Source of the DNA: Siphonodentalium dalli
Taxonomy: Eukaryota; Mollusca; Scaphopoda; Gadilida; Siphonodentaliidae
DNA length: 64,000 bases
Assembly: GCA_032622095.1 (NCBI GenBank)
Contig: CP136069.1
Coordinates: forward strand, 121,570,126-121,634,125
Direction: 5' to 3'
The notes beneath the pieces are model-generated. The model saw only the letters and a program-made list of their open reading frames with translations, was not told the origin of the DNA and made no database searches. A program made the translations under genes and the position numbers. Positions 28,261 through 41,440 of this stretch are shown here, in pieces (positions within the stretch are counted from its first letter, which is position 1; each line of letters begins with the position of its first letter).

Positions 28261-31200
28261 TTGCACGATTATTTCTAGTCATATATTTGAGTTAGTTACT
28301 GACAAATACCAGTTACAAAATCACTTTGTGGAATAGCAGAATTGTTACTGCACGAGCATGGCTAAGTTGTGTTCTACGTGCGCTTTATAAACAGTGTTCC
28401 GTATTCAAGCACACCATACACTAGATCATGCCATGAATATCTACTCTGGCTATATATGCCTACCAGTGACAGTTAAGTTTATAACACTGAAAAATAACGT
28501 AGGTAATAACTTACTAATATATTAGTTAATACCTGTTTCGTAATAATGTATTTGGGAAGGTCCCAGTTCGAGTTTTCATCATTAATTCATGCGACTTTGG
28601 TGAGCCGATTTTGTTTTGCGTTGCTTACAATGATGGATTTTTCCCTGTGTAATCAATTCAATTTTTATTACGTTACAATCTCAAGCTGGGACCACATCTA
28701 TTGTAAATTCGATTATTAAAGAACAAGTATGAACACAGAAATAAAGTCACTGCGTTGTTTGTTCAACGTTAATTAAATAATTCCCCGCCAGGATATCAAA
28801 ACGTTTCCAGGCTATGAATGGGTGTAATATGTGTATGATATATACGGGCGTATAGCCAAAGTAGAGATTCATGACATCCATTACCTTGCCATCCAGTAGA
28901 CCTCTTATCTCTACGACGAATTTCCTGAACAATCCCAGTCTAATATTTAAGGGACACGTTTTCCATTTTAATTCTGAATTAGATTGTAGTCAGCTCAATG
29001 ATATGTAATCGCAAAGAAGAGCGGCGGTTGGAAAACAGTCGTATTATGTTATCAGTCTGTCAGCACCCCCCCCCCCCCCCCCCCCTCCCGTGCACTGTTA
29101 ACATTTTTGGTTTCCGACGGATAACTCCAGTTTGGATTATTTGATCAGAAACAAAATTGGTATTTGTGTTTCAAAGTAAACGCAGCAAAAGACGACAACC
29201 GTACAAGTCATAAATATGAACTAATTGAGGCTACCTTTACCCGCAATGATCTTAAGTTGCAACCATATTCTCAAAGCGGAAATATAGCGGGACTATATAA
29301 ATGTAACAACAAATATTTTTGAACATAAACTGTGCATATATTATAGTTGTTCAGCTCCATGGCGGATACATGAATGGCTCGAATATTTACCTTTTGACAC
29401 CAAGCCAATCTTTGAATTATGTCATGCCTATAATACCCAAACGGGATTTCTTGGATTCGCCTGTCCCCCGAAGGTGACGAGTGTCACAGAATCCAAAAAA
29501 ATCAACAGCTGGGCTAGAATCTGTTCAACCAGTTAGCAGAACTTAACACATTTGTCATAAGTATGACCCAAGGCAAATGCGAGATGATTCTGAATCATCT
29601 CATCTGCGAGTCTAACCACTGACCGTATTGAAATACAATAGGCTATAAGTGGCCCATTCGCAGTCGATCATCGAATTTTATTGTATTATATGATACAGAT
29701 TCGAACCATTGTTCATCGCTAACGCAAGATAAACAATCCCAACGATTTATCGGATGGCGCGGTATTCAAGGTTCCGAAGTTGCTGCTTAGAGGGATCCGT
29801 CGTGATTCCGAATGGATTTTGGGCCCCGTGCATTGTCGATTATCGTGTTATACAACTTAATTGTTTGTCAACAAAGGCGTCACATGTCATGTGGACTGAA
29901 GGAAGATGATGCTGTCAGTTCTGGATTAAGACGTTAAGCGACCACACCTGGGTTATGATTGAAAGAGAACACGACAGCGTATACTTAAATACAACTTACC
30001 AACCATCGTCTTGTACAAAACCATTAATATCTTTGTATTATTGTATATCATATCTCCAGAAATGGGGGTATGAAATAAGTATATTTATTCCACGAATCCT
30101 TCATGCATTACAGAGTTGGTGTATTTCCATGGTCACGCATTTATTCAACTTACGAAGCCCCTCTCCCAATACAATCAAATTAAGCACACAAATGTTAATA
30201 ATTTGACATTATTAACATGATTTGTGATATATGGTATTGTGTGTGTAGTAAGGTATAAGGCATTACATACATGAATAGTAAAATGATATGAGTTTTGGTT
30301 AATTTGCTGGCCTTGTTTGATGGGGATGCGTGGTTTTTCGTTTCATTTCAATTTGTACGAGAGCAAATTTCCATAAAATGCGTTCAATTTGTAAAATGGG
30401 CAGATTAAAAGGGTGCTATTTCCGTGTTTGTTCGGCAATTGTCTGATCGCTGCTCTGGCAGGCAATATACGCGGAAAATCAATAATAATTTTTCTGACTG
30501 CTGTTGGGGTGGGAGATTAATTGTACATGTATATAGGTCCATATATGGGGAGTCAGTCGATTAATAAATTGAGTAGAATATACACTATGTCAACTTGCAG
30601 TACTTACTTCTTATTTCTTTGGACGAACTATATGAGCCATGCCCATTTAAACGGGAGAGTTAACTCTCTTGTATCTCAAGGTATATATCTTCATTCACTA
30701 TACGGACTGTATATTCCCACTCAGTTCTTAGATATAAGTTTACATCGGAAATGTCTATTCTTCGTTTGTCGTGATCTTGAAATGCATGTAAACTTGGGTG
30801 TGACGTTCAAATATTTCCATATTTATTGAATCGAAACTCATGATTCTAAATGTAGGCTTTACGAATGCATGGTATGATACCACGAAAGTAGGTAAAGTTG
30901 AACTAAACAAAAATCATATTAATAACAGTTTGTCGCACAATCACACTTAACATTCCATTTATCAACACATATAGCCTCTACGTGACTTATGGCAAGTCAC
31001 ACAGTTATGTATAGACTTCATCGTGCGAGAAAGTCAACAACAGGAAACGAAGATAAGGATCCCATTCAACTCAATGACGACATTCATCTATAAACAATTA
31101 ACACAGTTATGTTAAAGATGCTCGCTCCGATTGACACCACAATATGTATACGTTCTATATACATGTACCAGAAAATATAAACTAGATCTTACCGACGAGT

Positions 31201-31740
31201 CCATTAAATATGAGGTTTTTGGTGCCGAGATATCGACTTTCAGTTTTAAGAATTTTTGATTTTTGTCTGCCTAGCAAAAGATCCAATGATCGCCTTTTAT
31301 ATAGTGCACATGCTTCCGTCGCCCAAAAGCGATATATGACAAACAGCGTTCTCATTTTTGAGCGTATCTGGTTGTTTTCAATGTAATACTTGTGGATAAG
31401 TTTGTGGATTCGCGATGTGTGTGTGATACGAATGAAGTTCATTGCAAGTATTTTTCAATTCCTTTTGCATTGTAAGCGGTACATGGGATTACGAAATTCT
31501 CAATTATTTGGGGTTAAATCGAACAGTGGATCTTCAAAGCGGAATAAAATCTGCGAACTTCAAATTGCAGTAAATGTAATATTTCGCTTTTCTGTCACGT
31601 TTCGATGATACAAATTCATATGTCGATATTTACACACACACATTATACTCTGAAAATAATAAAACCTTGAACTTGCGTACTTTGTTGCTCCGTGTTGTAT
31701 AGAGAGCAGGATCCTTTCTGTGCATGACAATACTCGTTAT
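28261..31740. other. Gene-free stretch with a C20 homopolymer
   Basis: No recognisable coding sequence. A fragment of TIR family G lies at about 28417-28450. A run of 20 C lies at 29066-29085. A short hairpin (GATGATTCTGAATCATC) lies near 29583. A 102-codon + frame at 30521 has no recognisable features. Confidence 0.5.
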
Positions 31741-31744
31741 TACT

Positions 31745-32055
31745 TTAAAGGGGTACTGTACTCTAAATTCGGCCATTTATGGGACTATCTCCATTTATGC
31801 TCAACAGAAAATATGCAACAAATCAATGAATTTGAGCCACAGATGAGTGCAAAATACCCCCATTTACTTTATGAATGATGTCAAACAACATGTTAATTAT
31901 AATTACCACGTATAGTTTGCATGGTTCATAGAGCACATGAACGTATTTTTCGCTAATTCATGGCTCAAATTCATACATTTGTTGCATATATTCTGTTGGG
32001 TATAACAAGAGATAATCCCATAAATGGCTGGATTTAGTGTAGAGTACCCCTTTAA
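31745..32055. mobile_element. TTAA-flanked family A foldback element next to the GPCR 3' end
   Basis: TTAA at 31745-31748 and 32052-32055 bound AGGGGTACTGTAC at the left and GTAGAGTACCCCT at the right, with the same internal inverted halves as 26749-27094. It ends 166 bp from the GPCR stop codon, so it may lie in or near that gene's 3' untranslated region. Confidence 0.8.
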
Positions 32056-32220
32056 TACATATAAGTAATTCCACATGAACATGTCTCCTTAAGCACAAGT
32101 ATCCCGGCCCGTCCATGAGTATTGCATCCACATGTATGTGTCGGTCCATGTTTATCTCGAAAACATACCAAAATCAATCAACTATACATGTTTATAACAA
32201 CTTGGTTACTATGTATCCCT

Positions 32221-33402
32221 TTAAAACTTCGCCGCTGGTCTGTTGCTTAATTGCATATTTATGTCCTGGTCATTTTTCGTTGGTGCGCGACATGCGCACA
32301 TGAGCTTTCTAACTTCCTTTCTAAAGCGGTCGTCCATAACTACATATACCAGAGGGTTCATTGTGTTGCTAAGAAAGTACGATCTGACCCCGAAGTTAAA
32401 CAGCACCTCTTGCCACTCGTGTTCATATTCAACGAACGCGATCTTGAGTGATCTTAACGTCATCATCACAAGGAATGGTACAAATGTCAAGACGAACAGA
32501 CTAGTAATCGCAAAGAAGATAACTGTCGCTTTGGTTGTCCTGATCTTACTTTTGGTTCCAGTTGAAGCCTGTTGCTTCGGTGTGGTCTGGTTTCGGGTCT
32601 CGTCACGTTTCACGGTTTCTAAGTCAATACAATTCACGCCGTTTTCATTTTTGGACGATTTTGAACTTGTTTTATTCCTTTTCCCTTTTGGTTTATATTC
32701 GTACTTGTATCTGTTTATTGAAGGAGCTTCGCCTATCACAGTACTTTTCCTTTTAAAAAGACGAATTGCAATAGCTGTGTACAAAACGGCAATAATGGTA
32801 AACGCTACGACGAACGCAAATATCAGAATTCCGTAGTAAACCTTGTCGTACATCGTACCTCGGATGCTATCATCCGTAGAACATTCATATCCCTCGATGC
32901 GCTCATCTGAGTCTTTTATTGTTTTAGTCCCAAACACTATCAGCGTTGGCCAAGCAAGAAAAACTCCTAATGAAGCTGCGATGATGCATGAGATTTTGGT
33001 TTTTCTCAACGGAAACGCCTTTAATGGTTTGCAGATCTTGTAGTACCTGTCGAAGGCAATGCATATGAGAATGGTGGCTGACGCACACACGGACACCGTC
33101 TCTATAAACCGTGATATCTTACAAGCGGCAGGTGCGTCAAATGAAAGCGGAAGAAGTAGATCAGCAGTCTCAAATGGAATCCCAATCGTACAATTGGCGA
33201 TATCTATCACGGCCATGCTGAGAATGAAGTAGTTAGATGGCGTTCGTTTGAATTTAGCACTGTAAATGTAACACACTAAAGAGTTTCCTACGATCCCGAT
33301 CGTCATCAGCGTGAACAGGTAAGCAGTAACAGGAGCAAGTGCCAGTGCCTTTTCCGCATTAAAATCTTCCAGACTTATGTTGCTTGAGATGTTGGTGGAC
33401 AT
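32221..33402 (-). CDS. Intronless class A (rhodopsin-like) GPCR, 393 aa
   Basis: A seven-transmembrane receptor at the plasma membrane, probably for a small peptide or amine; the ligand cannot be read from sequence. Visible features are N-glycosylation sites at N4 and N8, TM1 GNSLV (N40), TM2 Asp67, Cys94 and Cys174 for the extracellular disulfide, DRY at 118-120, TM4 Trp151, a long basic third loop (about residues 222-295), TM7 NPLVY, and a Cys pair in CACRAP for palmitoylation. TM5 lacks the usual proline and the TM6 CWxP motif is TFVP, so the Trp toggle is Phe. The start is the first ATG after an in-frame TAG. Single-exon receptors of this style are common in expanded lophotrochozoan and amphioxus families. 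The reading frame is intact. It lies in the BarH-BarH interval on the opposite strand. Confidence 0.9.
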   Translation of the reverse strand: MSTNISSNISLEDFNAEKALALAPVTAYLFTLMTIGIVGNSLVCYIYSAKFKRTPSNYFILSMAVIDIANCTIGIPFETADLLLPLSFDAPAACKISRFIETVSVCASATILICIAFDRYYKICKPLKAFPLRKTKISCIIAASLGVFLAWPTLIVFGTKTIKDSDERIEGYECSTDDSIRGTMYDKVYYGILIFAFVVAFTIIAVLYTAIAIRLFKRKSTVIGEAPSINRYKYEYKPKGKRNKTSSKSSKNENGVNCIDLETVKRDETRNQTTPKQQASTGTKSKIRTTKATVIFFAITSLFVLTFVPFLVMMTLRSLKIAFVEYEHEWQEVLFNFGVRSYFLSNTMNPLVYVVMDDRFRKEVRKLMCACRAPTKNDQDINMQLSNRPAAKF

Positions 33403-34587
33403 TTTATGAACATGCGTATATAATATAATCCGATTCTAACGTGTTTTCCTTTGTGATAATTCGACTCAGAATTCGGTACGATTCACAGATCGATTTTTTT
33501 TACAAGAACCAATTCAAAAATCAAAGTTGAATGTGATTTTCGGTCACGGCACTGTGTTATTATCAATGTAAGCATGTGTTACATGGAAAGGACCGCGCCA
33601 ATTTCCAAATGTATCATGCACATGCAATAACTGCCAAAATACCCATGTACATGTATGTTGAATAATATCCGTCCCTGTTTCCATGGAACCGAAAGTGATA
33701 AAATCAATATATTGTTCAGATTCAGTCTTTTTTCACGTTTGTCTAAGCAGCGAATATTCATCAATGTTCATTCATTTACACAGTAAATATTATTGGCACG
33801 CTTATGCCTCGAAGAACCATTATAAGCCCTCAAACCAGGATGTCTTAATGTGGACATATATATAGTGTTGGTCATAACTGCATTAAGACACTTAAAAATA
33901 CACAGGGCTGGTCTAATATTTATTCAATGAAACGGATTCTTCGCTGTGTATTCAGTTTCGGTTGTAATCGTTTCTACTGCGGTGTTACAATACCGCGCAC
34001 ACCCAGTGGCGAGGTTCATTGTTGAAATATCTAAATGGGATTTAAAGGGGAATCACCGGTCTACTTTCTGTAATTGTTTAAAGGAAACTAGGGCAACAAA
34101 ACATTCCTCAAAATGCTCAGCGCTGGCGACTGACGTGTACTGTGTATACTTGGCGCGCCAATATGGACACATTATCATAATACGCATACGAAGGGGATTT
34201 CCCGTGAATTTAAAGGATGGCATGCATATCAATTGATGTGAGAACAATATTTCAAGTTGTGATATACATGTATATGTACCAACTGAGTACTATAAGGCAT
34301 ATTATGCGATTTTTAGAGCGTTTCGTGAGAGTTCAGTACTAATTTCGGACAAGGTACAATAAAGACTATCCAAGTTTCGCTCTCCAAATCCAAAAATTTA
34401 GACCCACATGAAGATTTTCAGAAGTTGACTTGGAAAAAAATAATCATCAACTTTCTAGCACTTGCACACCCGTATACCTGGTATCACCATCTCGGAAGGT
34501 ATCACCAACACCGTATTGAATGGGAAAGAAATTGCCACGTATATATACTATTCGAATAATTTATGTGGTGTCTTTCTTATCGTAAAC
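33403..34587. other. Gene-free stretch upstream of the GPCR
   Basis: This should contain the GPCR promoter, because the receptor reads leftward from 33402. No TATA or other element could be assigned with confidence. No other coding feature was seen. Confidence 0.5.
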
Positions 34588-37500
34588 AATAATAATAATA
34601 CTAATACGGTTTATAGCCACGGATCCACGATATGTGCTCTCGGGCTTTACACAAAAATAATATATATCATACAAATAGCATGTTAACATGCAAACATAAT
34701 ACATAGAGCTGTAGTGACGAATTGGCATCTGAGGTTGAATTATTGACACTGTGTATGACCGAATGTCCTTTTAAACAAGTGACACTTTAAAGCTGATTTA
34801 AATTGATCAATGGGTTGCGGAGCTTTAAGGTGGTCTGGCAATAAATTCCAGAGCCTGGGACCGGCCACGGAAAATGCGCGGTCGCCGCATGTTTTTAGAT
34901 TACCAGGAGTATGTATCAACAAGTTCGACTTTGCAGACATAAGTGATCTAGGTGGTTGATAACGTGCAACGATATCGGATAGGTAAGATGGTGCCAAGCC
35001 ATTTAGACACTATACGATTAATATTGTTTTGAAATGAACTCTTTCCTCGATCGGAAGCCAATGCAGTTTATACAGTATAGGAGTTATATGGTAATTGTTT
35101 TTGGTTTTTGTGACAAGCCTAGCCGCACAACTTTGAATGACCTGGAACATGTGCAACAAAGACTTGTTGCAACCAAGGAGCAGGGCATTACAATAATCGA
35201 TGCGGCTTGTTACAAATGCATTGACAAGTTGTTTTGTCGTCAAGCACGTTTCGCACCGTGCTTATATTTATCAGATGGTGATATGAGAGTCTGCATACAT
35301 GTGTCACATGCGCATCCGCAGACAGGTTCTCATCAATTCTATATCCCAGATTGTGAACAGTGGTTGACTACACTCTCTTCAAGAAGAATATTACATGTTG
35401 TCGCCTTCAGCAGTTGTTGGGGCGAACCAATATATATGAGTTCCGTTTTGTCGGAATTTAACTTAAGAAAGTTTTCAGTCATCCACCATTTGATATCCAC
35501 TATACACACAGTTCGATTGCTTCTCTGGCGGGTTGTTCGAAATCTGGCTTAAACTGAACATAAAGTTGTGTATCGTCAGCATAAACGTGGAACTGTAGTC
35601 GGTGATTACGAATGATGTCCCCAAGTGGTAAAACATAAATCACGTAGAGCAAGGGACATAGAAGAGAGCCCTGTGGTACCCCATATTTCAGCGTAAAAAC
35701 ATCAGAATGTGAGCCGTTCACCGTGACACTCAACGTACGACATCGAGGTAGGATCTGAACCATTCCAACGCCATACCGGTCACACCAAGTCTGCATTCGA
35801 GTCTCTTCAACAATATTGCATGATCAATAGTGTCGAATGCAGCATTAAGATTCAACAATACCAAACACGACACATCATGTTGGTCCATTGCTACCAGCAG
35901 TTTCCGTGCTGCTATTGGGACGATATAGGCAGATTGAAATTCCTCTGATAATCCCGCCAAACGCAGATGATCACGGAGTTGAATGGACACAGTCCTCTCT
36001 AAAAAATTTGAAATGTACAAAAATTCGACACAGGACGATAGTTCTTGAGCACTTCAACATCAAGTCCTGGCTTCTTTAGAAGTGGTGTTACCAATGCATG
36101 TTTCATGGTTGATGGAAAATTACCAGTTTCCAGTGAACGGTTAACAATTGCTATCAACTCGGGTACCAGTGCTGCCTTACACACTTTCAACAACTTAGTT
36201 GGTATTATATCAAGAGAACACTGTTTGGATGGAGATTTTGACATGATGTTGGAAAGTTGATCGCTCGTTACTGGACAGAAACTTATAAGTTGCTGCGAAG
36301 ACTTATTGTTCCACAGTTGTTCCACGGGTGATTGGTTATCAGAACTAACCAAACCAAGTCGAATTGTCTCTATTTTGTTGTTGAAGAATTTGGCGAAAGT
36401 GCTAGCGAGGTCGACTGCCGATGTGTGTTGAGGTAGTGGGGACCGTTTGTTTTTGTGTAGCAATTTGTCTATGACATCCGATAGAACATGTGGTCTTTTA
36501 GAATTGTCGCTAATAATATCAGCAAAATATTGTCTCTTGGGTTCAACAATGAGTTTGTTAACACGGTTGCGTTGTGTAACGAACAATTCTCTATGAATTT
36601 CAAGTTTAGATGAACGCCACTGCATCTCAAGATTCCGTCGATGCACTTTACCTGCCCGGAGCTCATCCGTAAACCATGGTGATGTTTCTCGAGTCACTAT
36701 TGTTTTAGTCTGTGTGGGTGCAAATTTGTCGATTAAATCCTGTGCAACAGAATTGAAGTTGCTAACCAAAACATCGATCGAAAGTTTTGACTTTCTCCAC
36801 AGAGATGATGACATAATGGTGTTCGAAAATTCGGATGGATCAATATTGCGGTACTTGCGAAAAGTGACCGTTTTCCTTTCCGGTCGTGGTTTGCGAAGTC
36901 TGATGTTGAACTTCACAAGGAAGTGGTCCGAGAGAGCTACATCGAAGACATCGATGTCATACACAATGTTGGAGTCGCATTCACGGGTGATAACCAGGTC
37001 AAGCGTATGCTTGCATCTGTGGGTTGGATGGACAACCAACTGAACAAGTTCCATTGATTTCAAAACATTCGAGAACTTCGTTGAATCTGAGTCGGCTTTG
37101 TTTTCCATGTGGAAATTGAAATCTCCCAAGACAATGAACTGCCCTTTAGATATTGTCAAGGATCCGAGCAATTCAGAAATTTCGGATAGAAACATGTCAA
37201 CGGTCAGTTTGTTTTTTGAATTTGGGGGAGGTATGTAGATGGTAACTATCCGTATGGATATTGCATTCTGCGTAAATATTCCGCCATCACTTCAAACGAT
37301 CTAAATTTGTGAGACGAATCCATCTTTACACTGAATGTATTTGTGAGAAGTATGCCAACCCCTCCACCTTTTCCCGATGACCGTGGTTTATGAAGAAATT
37401 GCAAATCGCGTTCTTGGAGTTCAGCTATAGTTAGGGTGTCATTCGACCGCAACCACGTCTCGGTTATTGCACATAGTGATAACCTGTTGTCATCCATCAT

Positions 37501-38022
37501 ATCACGTATGTCTGATGTCTTATTTACAACGGACCGCGAGTTGAAAAGCCCAGCGTTGATGTCATTAGGAGGACAAAGATCAACTCGAATTAAATTTCCG
37601 ACAAAGAGTTGTTTCGACTTGGGTCTGCAGACGCGACTTCGGCCTCCTCGTCTATTTCTGCGTGTCCGAAGTATTCCAAGAGATTTTATTTTCTCGAACA
37701 GTATGTCATCTATGTGTCTTGCACCCACAGAACCGTCCCTGTTACGCCAAGCGTTTAAGTCTCGTAGCGAATCAGCAGTATATACGATCCTAATCAGTGT
37801 ACAATCGCTGTGCGCGTGTGTCTCTATTGTCCGTTCAGGCAGATAATTAACGAACATGTTTGACACTGTCGAGTGGCTGGGTCGACGATGATTAGTGCTC
37901 ACTAGGTAATGAACCACTAACAACGTACACACACATGTCCAAATAATATCAAATCCAATCTGAATTCCTGAATAAATTCCTCGATTTCTGGTCGTTGAAT
38001 GCAGAACCAACATCCTTGCCAA
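34588..38022 (-). mobile_element. CR1/L2-like LINE, nearly full ORF2 but inactivated
   Basis: Reading leftward: an endonuclease start (INAGLFNSRSVVNKTSDI, ITETWL) at 37246-38022, then GDFNFH, HTLDLVI and LSDH in the 35999-37262 frame, then the RT with YRPVSN, AAFDTIDH, PQGSLLCPLL and YADDTQLY at 35500-36020. The C-terminal part has LHWLPIEERVHFKTIL and GDRAFSVAGPRLWNLLPDHL down to 34740. At least three frameshifts separate these (near 37260, 36010 and 35755). The RT motif A reads LLNLNAAFD, with Asn where the catalytic Asp is expected. A possible (ATT)n 3' tail lies at 34588-34603. It is autonomous-type but dead. Confidence 0.88.
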
Positions 38023-38260
38023 TTTTGGAGATACTTGATGTCAAGTTGATGAGAGTTCAGCGTTGAAAATCATAGAAAAATGCAGAGCGAAAAAAAAAAT
38101 GCTGCCAACAATTCGGCGCATGAATACATAAACAGACACCGGACAACACCACACGAAGCAGGAATATATATATAGTTACCCACCCGATATCAGTCGGTTC
38201 TCCCCAGATCTAACAATTTACCAATTTAAAATAATTATTCCAATAGTGTTTTTACTTTTG

Positions 38261-38292
<32 letters not shown>

Positions 38293-40084
38293 TTCGAGAT
38301 AACGTATAACCACTGGTATTGCACACTGCCGACAATTTGCCGGTATATATAGCTGAATATGTCAATGAATCATATGAGCATTGCATTTACTGAGTTTAAA
38401 AACCCGTGTCTTCTCAATATGCGCACGATATGATAGGACCACTGTCAGCGAAGATTGATTTCAAAGTCGCGGATCAAGATGGCACTAACACCGGATCTCC
38501 TCTGCAGTTAATATGCGTGTGGTACTTATAGCGTTCTGGGGAGTTTTCATGTGTATCTGAGACTGATCAATTGGACTACGTATGATAACGTATCTCATCT
38601 GAAATATGAATCCATAACAGTATAGTAACATGTATACACATCTATAGATATATGTATAGATAGATAGTTTATTTATTAGGAATGGATTAATTACATTAAT
38701 TGAACATCCATCTCAGCATACGATATATATGATGATGAGTATATTACAGGTCATATAGTGGGCACGGTCAATACCACACCTTAAGGATGTTATCATGTCC
38801 ACATAAAATCAAAGCTACTTAATTTACAGGCATTTTTTCTCATAGACAGGGTTTTTTATTTTTTTTCTCGGGGGGGGGGGGTGCGAGTGGTTGGTACCCC
38901 GCCCAACATTGGTCAAACCGTTCAGCAGAGAGACCAATCAAACCGTTCAGCAGAGAGGCCAATCTGGCCATCACGATGTAGAGTCAATGAAGTGAACAAA
39001 TACAATGATAATTCCCATAAAACTAATATGTTCTCTTTTTCGAGCAATTCATCCATTCGTGCACTTACATGGATATGGCAGTCGGGTGTTAGTGTGTCAT
39101 ATCCCCATACTGTGGTCAATATTTTTTAAAGTTGGAAATATCATGACTGACATAACCTCAGTTGGAAATTTCAGACTAAAATAGGCTCAAATTGTTCTAA
39201 TAGTCTGATTTTGCAACAGAAAATAGTGCGAACAATGATATGTTTTCAGACTAATAGCCGCATATTTGGATAATTTCCGTACATAAATGGCCATCATGAT
39301 CAGTTGAAAATCCTCCAACCTTATGGGGTTGTCATATCCAGCAGCGGGAGAACCTGACGTAAACTCGATGAAAACTCCAACCGAACGAACCTAATTTACT
39401 TTTATGTGACGTGCTATTTCCTGATACCAATTTCGAGAACTTCTGCATATTTAAGGTCTGGATAGGCCATTGCCTAAATGCGCCCACATTGGTGCCGGGT
39501 ATCATGCAGTGCACCGGTCTAACACGAGGCAGTGAATTCAGTAATTAATTAGATTATTTCTCTCTTAACTCTCCGAACGCACGCTAGTTAGCAATCTGAT
39601 AAAATCTCTTGCATTATTTACCTGTGCACGCCTGAACAGGTAGGCTAATCATTAGACGAAGATAAAGACCCGCCGCCAAGGTAATCGCCATTCAGGTGTG
39701 ATAAACGAACATCAAGCGATGTTAAATATTAAATTTAATTTCTCCGATTGCTCATGCCATCTGTTGAGAGATTGTGGCTGCCTTCGTGATGCACTATTAT
39801 ATAGAACAGCCCAGGCAGGACGTAACGGTTAATAATAACGACTGCATGCGAACTTGGAGCCTTTCAGTTTATTTCTAATATATACCATCTAAAACAGGGT
39901 CCGAAGAACGCACATTTTACACAGAGACTAAGCCACTTTGTGAGCACGTTTTTTTTTATCTTTTTATTTCTTTTTTAAACAATATTTTTTAATAATTATT
40001 TTAGATTGAATTCCTTGATCAATTTAACAATATTTGTTTTAAGTAATTTTTTTTAATCAAAATTTTGATAAACTAACGTCGTTA
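38023..40084. other. Gene-free stretch with simple repeats
   Basis: It may include the 5' untranslated region of the LINE to its left. It holds a (CT)n run at 38261-38287, a G-run near 38870, a two-copy 25 bp direct repeat (CAAACCGTTCAGCAGAGAG) near 38915-38965, and a T-rich tract at 39950-40060. No coding sequence was recognised. Confidence 0.5.
38261..38287. repeat. (CT)n microsatellite
   Basis: About 13 perfect CT dinucleotides in a row. Confidence 0.95.
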
Positions 40085-40217
40085 TAACCTCCACCAGGTT
40101 ACCCCGGGTCACCACACATTTGGTTGAAATAGGGCCAGGAGTCTGGGATAAAATCGCGAACAGATAGACATACATACCCTCTCCTAAGCTTGTCCTAAAT
40201 TGCTCTTATATATATGT

Positions 40218-41440
40218 ACTAGCTGGTGGACCCGACTTCGTCCGGGCTGTTTCCCCTCTGCTTTTCGGCGAATTGCGCGATTTGACCTTGAATTGTCCAT
40301 TTTGAAGGTCAAGGTCAGGTGGGGTCACGATTTGACCCGTCCAAAACACTGCCCGGACAAAAGTACCCGACAAAAGTACCCGTCGAAATCCATCCGGTTT
40401 TACCAGATTTGACCTCGAATTGATCATTTTGAAGGTCAAGGTCAGGTCGGGGTCACGATTTAACCCGTCCAAAACACTCAGTGGACAAAAGTAACCATAC
40501 GTATCAAATTCAGTCGAAATCCCATCAAAATTCGCGATTTGACCTTGAATTGACCCGATTTCAAGGTCACGTCACACGGGCAAACGATGAGGCTTACGAC
40601 TCTCCCCATACGAAAGTACACTAATTTTCATCGAAATCCCGTGATATTCGGGCGTTTGACCTTGAAATGACCCGATTTCAAGGTTAATAGGCCCATGCCA
40701 CTCCCCGGCCGAAAGTACCCCCACATACCAAGTTTAATCGAAATCGGCTCGGCCGTTTTCGAGTCCATCGCGAACAGACAGACACACACACACACACACA
40801 GATCTCCCAAAATATATAATAGACTAGAAGGTGACCCGACTTCGTCCGGGCTTTCACCTTGAATTGTCCATTTTGAAGGTCAAGGTCAAGTGGGGTCATG
40901 ATTTGACCAGTCCAAAAACACTGCCCGGACAAAAGTACCCGACAAACGTGCCCGTCGAAATCCATCCGGTTTTACCCGATTTGACCTTGAATTGATCATT
41001 TTGAAGGTCAAGGTCTGGTCGGGGTCACGATTGGACCCGTCCAAAACAATCAGTGGACAAAAGTAACCCCACGTATCAAATTTCGTCGAAACCCCATCAA
41101 AATTGGCGATTTGACCTTGAAGTTACCCGATTTCAAGGTCAAGGTCACGTCGCACGGGGAAATGAATATGCTTATGAGACTCGCCATAAGAAAGTACCCC
41201 CACATACCAAGTTTCATCGAAATCCCGTGATATTCGGGCGTTTGACCTTGAAATGACCCGATTTCAAGGTCAAGGTGACGTCGCACGGACAAATTAATAG
41301 GCCTATGTTCGTCGCCGGCCGAAAATACCCCCACATACCAAGTTTCATCGAAATCGGGTGGGACGTTTTCGAGTTCATCGCGAACACACACACAGACACA
41401 CACACACACAGACACACAGATCTTCCAAAATATATAATAG
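40218..41440 (+). repeat. Modular units 1 and 2 (TTGACCTTGAA/AAGGTCAAGGTCA modules)
   Basis: Each unit is about 610 bp. Inside, the block GATTTGACCTTGAATTGA...TTTTGAAGGTCAAGGTCA repeats about four to five times, spaced by AAAAGTACCC...CAAATTTC(G/A)TCGAAA(T/C)CCC. This makes many small palindromes (TTGACCTTGA with TCAAGGTCAA). Both units end with a CA-rich tail and CAGATCT(C/T)CCAAAATATATAATAG. Confidence 0.75.

Noticed and set aside
29690-29710. GGTTCGAATC-like T-loop word on the - strand
   Set aside because: No matching acceptor, D or anticodon arms could be built around it, so there is no tRNA.
30521-30829. 102-codon + strand frame
   Set aside because: Random composition in an AT-rich stretch, with no features of a real protein.
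32243-32836. 197-codon + strand frame
   Set aside because: It is antisense to the GPCR. The GPCR frame has all seven transmembrane signatures, so this is a shadow.
35034-37846. Several + strand frames of 70-170 codons
   Set aside because: Antisense shadows of the - strand LINE reading frames.
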